Assembly (NCBI GenBank): GCA_019720755.1
Contig: CP081303.1
Span: 2,914,001-2,978,000, forward strand
From: Prolixibacteraceae bacterium
Lineage (GTDB): Bacteria; Bacteroidota; Bacteroidia; Bacteroidales; Prolixibacteraceae
Length of the DNA: 64,000 bases
Reading direction: 5' to 3'
In this document: positions 59,138 to 64,000 of the stretch, piece after piece
Numbering within the stretch: the first letter of the stretch is position 1
Layout: each line of letters starts with the position of its first letter
The notes under the pieces: generated by a model
The model's database searches: none
What the model was told of the DNA's origin: nothing
What the model saw: only the letters and a program-made list of their open reading frames with translations
Program-made: the position numbers and the translations under genes

Positions 59138-59816
59138 GTCTCAAATTAAAATAAAACATAACGAATACATCGCGATGGTTCTATAGCATTAAAGCCCCAT
59201 ATACCGCGCTAAAGTAACAACGTAGGGAAAACCCTTACAGTAGAAATAAGTTGATACAACTTCAGTATATCAAGGACTATGAACGGAATATGTAGACCGA
59301 ATAAACTTTGTTGTTCATTCCTATTATTTTCTCCAATACAAAAACCTAATCAACTATAGGATAAAGACGTGTTTTGGATACCCTTTGGTTACTCTGAGAG
59401 TAACCAAAGGGTAACTAAAGGGTAGAGGAAGGGTATCCAAAGTACGGATCAAACCACTAGAAAAGACATCTAGAATAGAGAATAATTTAAACAGGATAAA
59501 TTGCAGAAAACATAAAAAGCAGAATTGCAGAAAAATGACATACGATTAAGAAATCATTGAGAAAAACATGCTAAGATCACATCGTATGAAGTAGGAATAG
59601 AACAATATACTAGAGTTTATATATGTTTTATTTATAAGCATCAGGTACAACACACATAAAGTACCATGAACACCATATACGATAAAAGGGCTCATATAAT
59701 AACGATTATAGTTCAAACAGAATAATAGATGAATTGAATAACACGCGTATTCGACGACAGGAGAAAAAGAGGTAATATTGAAGAGAAAAGGGAGATATCA
59801 TGACACATGAGGACAT
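59138..59816. other. Gene-free intergenic region with an 11-bp-period repeat
   Basis: About 680 bp. The only clear feature is the repeat at 59369-59445. I see no convincing gene, RNA or IS end in the rest. Confidence 0.65.
59369..59445. repeat. 11-bp-period repeat with palindrome (copy 2)
   Basis: Seven units in register: GTGTTTTGGAT, ACCCTTTGGTT, ACTCTGAGAGT, AACCAAAGGGT, AACTAAAGGGT, AGAGGAAGGGT, ATCCAAAGTAC. Positions 59379-59392 and 59400-59413 form a perfect 14-bp inverted repeat around 7 nt, and an outer TTGGATACCC/GGGTATCCAA pair encloses it. Two units (ACCCTTTGGTT, AACCAAAGGGT) are identical to units of the copy at 7768. Confidence 0.85.
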
Positions 59817-59850
59817 AAAAAAACCTGAAGAGTAGAAAACACTTCAGGTT
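59817..59850 (-). terminator. Intrinsic terminator after the type IX-secreted protein gene
   Basis: AACCTGAAG pairs with CTTCAGGTT, followed on the minus strand by seven Ts, 42 bp past the stop. Confidence 0.88.
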
Positions 59851-59892
59851 CTATATATCAGATCTATAGAAATTCTAAGAAAAGAAAATTCA

Positions 59893-61167
59893 TTAGTTAT
59901 TAAAAAGGTGAATGGTTCCTTTTTGTGTATATGCAACATCGTCTCTACCTTGTGACTTAATAGTATAGAAGAAAACCCCAGTATTAAGTTGTTTTCCGTT
60001 ATAGGTCCCATCCCATTTGAAAACATAATAATCTTCAAAAGCCATATTAGAGATAGAAGCACTATAAACTTTCTTACCCCATCTATTAAAGATCTCTAAA
60101 GTGACATTCTTAAGCGATTTGGCTTCTATCAATAGGAGATCATTTAAGCCATCCCCATTAGGAGAGAAAGCCTCTGGGACTTTCAGCGAAGAAACTTCAA
60201 TTTTCAATTTTGGATCTAAACGATAAGTACTAGAACAAACCAATCCTTCTGGATTCGTTTTGTATCCTACCAACTGCACCATATACTCCCCAGGACTTTG
60301 ATAAGTATAATTAGGAGAATCTATAGTAGAACGATACAAGGTAGAATCATAGGTCTCTGTCATGTTGTTGAGAGTCTCTTTCTTCAATACCTCATCTGAC
60401 TTATATAGATTCCACTCATATTTCCCATCATCTTGGTCACATTCATTTACAAATGAAACTTTAAGGGGAGCCATAAAAGCACTCTCCCCATCTTGGTTGG
60501 TTGAAATGCTAAACTTAACAACAGGCTTCACTGGAGCATAGGTAACACGACTAGATAAACTTCGACCAAAATCGTCCGTGTAGGCAAGAGTATATTCTGA
60601 TTCATAAAAGGGCAAATCATAAACCGTAGCATATGGCTGTGAAGAGATTAATTTTGCCCCTAAATTCCACTTATAAGTTTGTTTACAAGTCAAAGTAATT
60701 TTATCTAGGGTTTCAGGATCATAATATACCAAGTCTTTCTCTCCTTCGAATAAAGAGACGAGACGGAAAGAGTCGCAGTCGCTATCGACTATTTTTGAGC
60801 CTAAAGTGGCAGGTACAGAAAAAGACCAGAAATAGGATTTACTCACCACATCTCCCCCATTAAAAGCCTCAACCATATAGAGACCATTAATATCTAGTGT
60901 CGTCGTTGAAGGAGAAGAATTTCCAGAGAAGACCAGGTTAAACAAACCAGTATTTGAATCCATTAGACTCCACTTATAACTTGTTGCATCAGGATAGCTA
61001 CAAGAGAAGCTAGCGTTCTTATTGTCAAAAAAATAGATATTATCTACTCTTGTGCTATGTGTATAGGAGGTCGACTGCATTCCAATACTATTACTTGACT
61101 GGAGTTGAGAAAACCCATTAAGGTAGCACATGAAAAATAGAACCAAGCTAAAAGAGAACTTCTTCAT
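59893..61167 (-). CDS. Secreted protein with gliding-motility-type C-terminal domain (T9SS type B signal)
   Basis: 424 residues: a signal peptide (about 1-20), PKD/Ig-like beta-rich middle part, and a C-terminal CHU_C-type domain (about 335-424) with AFSPNGDGLNDLLLIEA, FNRWGKKVYSA, WDGTYNGKQL and GVFFYTI. This domain directs export by the type IX secretion system, with the protein ending up on the surface or in the medium. No T9SS machinery gene is in the window. Function of the middle part is unknown. Confidence 0.85.
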   Translation of the reverse strand: MKKFSFSLVLFFMCYLNGFSQLQSSNSIGMQSTSYTHSTRVDNIYFFDNKNASFSCSYPDATSYKWSLMDSNTGLFNLVFSGNSSPSTTTLDINGLYMVEAFNGGDVVSKSYFWSFSVPATLGSKIVDSDCDSFRLVSLFEGEKDLVYYDPETLDKITLTCKQTYKWNLGAKLISSQPYATVYDLPFYESEYTLAYTDDFGRSLSSRVTYAPVKPVVKFSISTNQDGESAFMAPLKVSFVNECDQDDGKYEWNLYKSDEVLKKETLNNMTETYDSTLYRSTIDSPNYTYQSPGEYMVQLVGYKTNPEGLVCSSTYRLDPKLKIEVSSLKVPEAFSPNGDGLNDLLLIEAKSLKNVTLEIFNRWGKKVYSASISNMAFEDYYVFKWDGTYNGKQLNTGVFFYTIKSQGRDDVAYTQKGTIHLFNN

Positions 61168-61421
61168 AAAATATTATTGATTTACATACTATATTTCAAA
61201 AGTATAACGAAAAAAAAGAACAAATCGTGTAATACAATGTTCGTTTTAAAGAATTAATTATATTTGTAGCATAAACTTCATGGATTGCATTGAAAAGAAT
61301 TAATATATTCGAGGATAGAAAGCAAGGCAGTAGCCAACTTTGAACAGCAATCCATTTCTCATTGCTACTTCTTATTAAAAAGAATTCTACAAAATTGAAA
61401 TTAAAATAATAAAACGCAATA

Positions 61422-63746
61422 GTGTACGATTATCTCGAAACATTGAACACCCCGCAAAGAAATGCGGTTGAAAATATTGAAGGTCCAACGCTTGTAATTG
61501 CTGGTGCAGGATCTGGTAAGACGCGCGTACTAACATATCGAATAGCACATCTGATAAACAAAGGTGTGAGCGAGAAACAGATTCTTGCACTGACATTCAC
61601 AAACAAGGCGGCAAGGGAGATGAAAGAACGCATCTCGAATGCAGTTGGGGAGGAGTGTGCAAAAAATCTATGGATGGGCACCTTCCACTCTCTATTTTCA
61701 AAGATATTGCGTATTGAAGCCGAAATAATCGGATATCCTTCCACATTTACCATTTATGATACTCAAGACTCTAAAAGTGTGATTAAGAGTATCATAAAAA
61801 ACAAAAAGTTGGATGATAAAATTTATAGACCAACCGTAGTTCAAAGTAGAATCAGTACTGCTAAAAACAATCTTGTCACTCCCCAAAGCTACCTGAACAA
61901 TAAAGACATAAGAGAGGCGGATAAGATAAAGCAAATGCCACAACTTGGAGCGATCTACTTAGAATACACAAGAAGGTGTAAAAAAGCAGGAGCCATGGAC
62001 TTCGATGACCTTTTACTGGAGACCAACATACTGTTTAGAGACCACCCTGAGGTTCTTGAGAAATATCAACGGCGTTTTCATTATATTTTGGTAGATGAGT
62101 ATCAAGATACAAATTTCTCTCAGTATTTGATTATCAAGAAGCTAGCAGCATTAAAAAAGAATCTTTGTGTAGTGGGAGATGATGCACAATCGATCTACTC
62201 GTTTCGAGGAGCAAAAATTGAGAACATTCTTAATTTCAAAAATGACTACCCGGAGTTTAAGACGTTTAAGCTAGAGCAAAACTATCGATCCACTAGGACT
62301 ATTGTAGAGGCAGCAAACAGTGTAATAAAAAAGAACTCTGAACAGATTCCAAAGAAAACATACTCTGAGAATGAGTTAGGCGAACGTATAGAACTCTTCA
62401 ATACACTGACAGACAATGAGGAAGGAATCGAAGTAGCAAAAAGGATATTACAAATCAAAAATGCCACAGGATGTAATTATGAGAATTTCTCTATCCTGTA
62501 TAGAACCAATGCCCAATCAAGGATTTTTGAGGAGTGTTTACGTAAAAGAAACATCCCGTACAAGATATTTGGAGGACTCTCATTCTACCAACGCAAAGAG
62601 ATTAAAGATGTGTTGGCATACTTCAAGTTAATCGTAAATCCTCAAGATGATGAGTCACTAAAGAGGATCATCAATTTCCCAACAAGAGGAATCGGGGCTA
62701 CCACAGTTACCAAACTTGAAAATGCAGCTGCATTCAATGATTTAAGTATTTTTGATATCGCATCCGATGCACACAACTGTCAGCTTGCAGGTTTAAATGC
62801 AGGAGCATTTCGTAAAGTACAAGCTTTTGTTGAGATGATCAACGACTTATCTAGCAAGGTAAATATGCTAAATGCGTTCGAAATGGTTGAATTAGTCTGT
62901 GAAAGAACGAATATTCTGGAAGAGTATGACTTTAACAAAAACCCTGAAAACAAAGGAAAAACAGAAAATATACAGGAATTAATGAACGGAATTAAAGATT
63001 TTACCGATAATTCGATGGAAGAAGGAAAATCTTTTTTAATTTTAGACTATATCTCGGAAGTTGCTTTACTTACAGATCAAGACAAACAAGGTGGTGAAGA
63101 TACTGATCGTGTAACACTTATGACAGTCCATTCATCGAAAGGATTAGAGTTTAAGAACGTTTTTATTGTTGGATTAGAAGAGAAGTTGTTCCCTTCTATA
63201 AAAGAGACTTCACTAAACAAACAGGAACTTGAAGAGGAGAGGCGATTATTTTATGTCGCTGTTACTCGTGCAGAAAAGAAATTGTGTTTGTCTTTTGTAA
63301 AACAGCGATCTAAATGGGGGAAAATAGAATTTTGTACTCCAAGTAGATTTCTATCCGAGATTGACTCACAATATCTAAAAATGCCTTTAGAGTCCGAAAG
63401 TAATATTTTCATTAAACGAAAAGAGAATCAAAGAAAACGACTTGAGCAACATCAGTACGGACATCTTGAAACTCAGGACTCTATAATCAATAGCATTAAA
63501 GGTGTAAGATTAGATGGCAAGATTAAAAGAATGGAAGAGCTTGCACAAATTGATAAAAATGTGATTATCGGTGCAAATCCAGAGCAACTAAAACCACAAA
63601 CACTTATTAAACACCAGCGTTTTGGAACTGGAGTAATTCTCTCAATAGAAGGAAAAGATGCAAATAAAAAGGCAGTTATTGAATTTGATGATAACGGAAC
63701 CAAAACACTACTATTACGTTTTGCAAAACTTCAGATTATTGATTAA
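61422..63746 (+). CDS. UvrD/PcrA-family ATP-dependent DNA helicase
   Basis: 774 residues from GTG 61422. Superfamily 1A helicase motifs are complete: the TPQRNAVENIEGP Q-motif, IAGAGSGKT (I), LALTFTNKAAREMKER (Ia), LVDEYQDTNFSQ (II), GDDAQSIYSFRGA (III), LEQNYRST (IV), MTVHSSKGLEFKNVF (V) and LFYVAVTRAEK (VI). A C-terminal Tudor-like PcrA tail (HQRFGTGVILSIEGKDANK) is present. It acts in repair and in removing obstacles from DNA. Divergent from the secreted-protein gene. Confidence 0.95.
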   Translation: MYDYLETLNTPQRNAVENIEGPTLVIAGAGSGKTRVLTYRIAHLINKGVSEKQILALTFTNKAAREMKERISNAVGEECAKNLWMGTFHSLFSKILRIEAEIIGYPSTFTIYDTQDSKSVIKSIIKNKKLDDKIYRPTVVQSRISTAKNNLVTPQSYLNNKDIREADKIKQMPQLGAIYLEYTRRCKKAGAMDFDDLLLETNILFRDHPEVLEKYQRRFHYILVDEYQDTNFSQYLIIKKLAALKKNLCVVGDDAQSIYSFRGAKIENILNFKNDYPEFKTFKLEQNYRSTRTIVEAANSVIKKNSEQIPKKTYSENELGERIELFNTLTDNEEGIEVAKRILQIKNATGCNYENFSILYRTNAQSRIFEECLRKRNIPYKIFGGLSFYQRKEIKDVLAYFKLIVNPQDDESLKRIINFPTRGIGATTVTKLENAAAFNDLSIFDIASDAHNCQLAGLNAGAFRKVQAFVEMINDLSSKVNMLNAFEMVELVCERTNILEEYDFNKNPENKGKTENIQELMNGIKDFTDNSMEEGKSFLILDYISEVALLTDQDKQGGEDTDRVTLMTVHSSKGLEFKNVFIVGLEEKLFPSIKETSLNKQELEEERRLFYVAVTRAEKKLCLSFVKQRSKWGKIEFCTPSRFLSEIDSQYLKMPLESESNIFIKRKENQRKRLEQHQYGHLETQDSIINSIKGVRLDGKIKRMEELAQIDKNVIIGANPEQLKPQTLIKHQRFGTGVILSIEGKDANKKAVIEFDDNGTKTLLLRFAKLQIID

Positions 63747-63813
63747 TATAAGAAATATATATACATTCCTTGGTTGTTTCAGAAGAGACAAGCCAATCAA
63801 CTACAATACTTAA

Positions 63814-64000
63814 ATGGAATACAATTCTAGTAGAAAAAGATTAATTATGCCCGAATATGGTCGTAATCTCCAAAAGATGGTAGATCAATTATCGGGTATA
63901 AAAGAGAAAGAGCATCGAAATACTGCTGCACAAAAGATTATCGACATAATGGGAAATATGTACCCATATCTACGTGATGTGCCTGATTTCAAACACAAGC
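63814..64000 (+). CDS. DUF4290 family protein (3' end beyond window)
   Basis: The first 62 codons read MEYNSSRKRLIMPEYGRNLQ and then NTAAQKIIDIMGNMYPYLR, DVPDFKHK, the conserved start of DUF4290 proteins found across Bacteroidota. Function unknown. It begins 67 bp after the helicase stop without a visible terminator, so the two may be co-transcribed. Confidence 0.85.
   Translation, partial: MEYNSSRKRLIMPEYGRNLQKMVDQLSGIKEKEHRNTAAQKIIDIMGNMYPYLRDVPDFKHK

Noticed and set aside
1-64000. tRNA and rRNA genes
   Set aside because: No stretch with tRNA-like arms or rRNA sequence was recognised on reading both strands; a covariance search would be decisive.

Overview
The window is a low-GC chromosomal segment of a Bacteroidota bacterium, probably Bacteroidales/Marinilabiliales-like; the family level is a guess. 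Supporting signs are two SusC/SusD pairs, a TonB receptor with a Bacteroidota-type barrel, a type IX secretion (gliding-type) C-terminal domain protein, a DUF4290 protein, a GTPase-impaired EF-G paralogue, and promoters of the TTTG/TAnnTTTG type. No tRNA, rRNA or CRISPR array was seen.

Layout. 1-7.5 kb: minus-strand housekeeping genes (metallophosphoesterase, YebC-type regulator, NYN protein, UvrB, an EEP-family lipoprotein, a HAD phosphatase) and a small plus-strand membrane protein. 7.5-9.6 kb: a 2.1-kb region with no convincing gene. It carries at least four related elements; three of them read on the minus strand as promoter, ~65-75-nt transcript and intrinsic terminator, a likely family of paralogous small RNAs. 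It also holds an 11-bp-period repeat. 9.9-12.3 kb: YchJ-like protein and the agmatine-to-putrescine pair AguB/AguA. 12.5-14.9 kb: a TonB-dependent receptor. 15.1-18.9 kb: nested insertion sequences. A complete ISL3-family element with 8-bp target duplications lies inside an otherwise intact ISAs1-family element. That element abuts an IS66 fragment, which abuts the remnant of a second ISAs1-type element.

19-36 kb: two SusC/SusD pairs (minus strand at 19.1-23.7 kb, plus strand at 31.0-35.8 kb) flank tex, a small acidic protein and a sodium:alanine/glycine symporter. The two susC genes share a 58-nt block across the start codon and, about 280-310 bp upstream, a matching hairpin that looks like a terminator for antisense transcription. 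No glycoside hydrolase or regulator accompanies either pair. 35.9-38.6 kb: an Omp85-like barrel and citrate synthase.

38.7-56.5 kb: the long minus-strand ribosomal superoperon in the order rpsL-rpsG-fusA-S10-spc-alpha, including secY, map, infA, rpmJ and rpoA, and ending at rplQ with a strong terminator. The small rpmD and rpmJ genes are included. 56.9-59.1 kb: a divergent EF-G paralogue with altered GTPase motifs. 59.1-59.8 kb: a gene-free stretch with another copy of the 11-bp-period repeat. 59.9-64 kb: a type IX-secreted protein, a PcrA/UvrD helicase and the start of a DUF4290 gene.

How the parts fit: the core is translation, transcription and repair machinery. The accessory signal sits in outer-membrane uptake (three TonB receptors, two SusD lipoproteins), in RNA-like regulatory elements around them, and in one IS hotspot.
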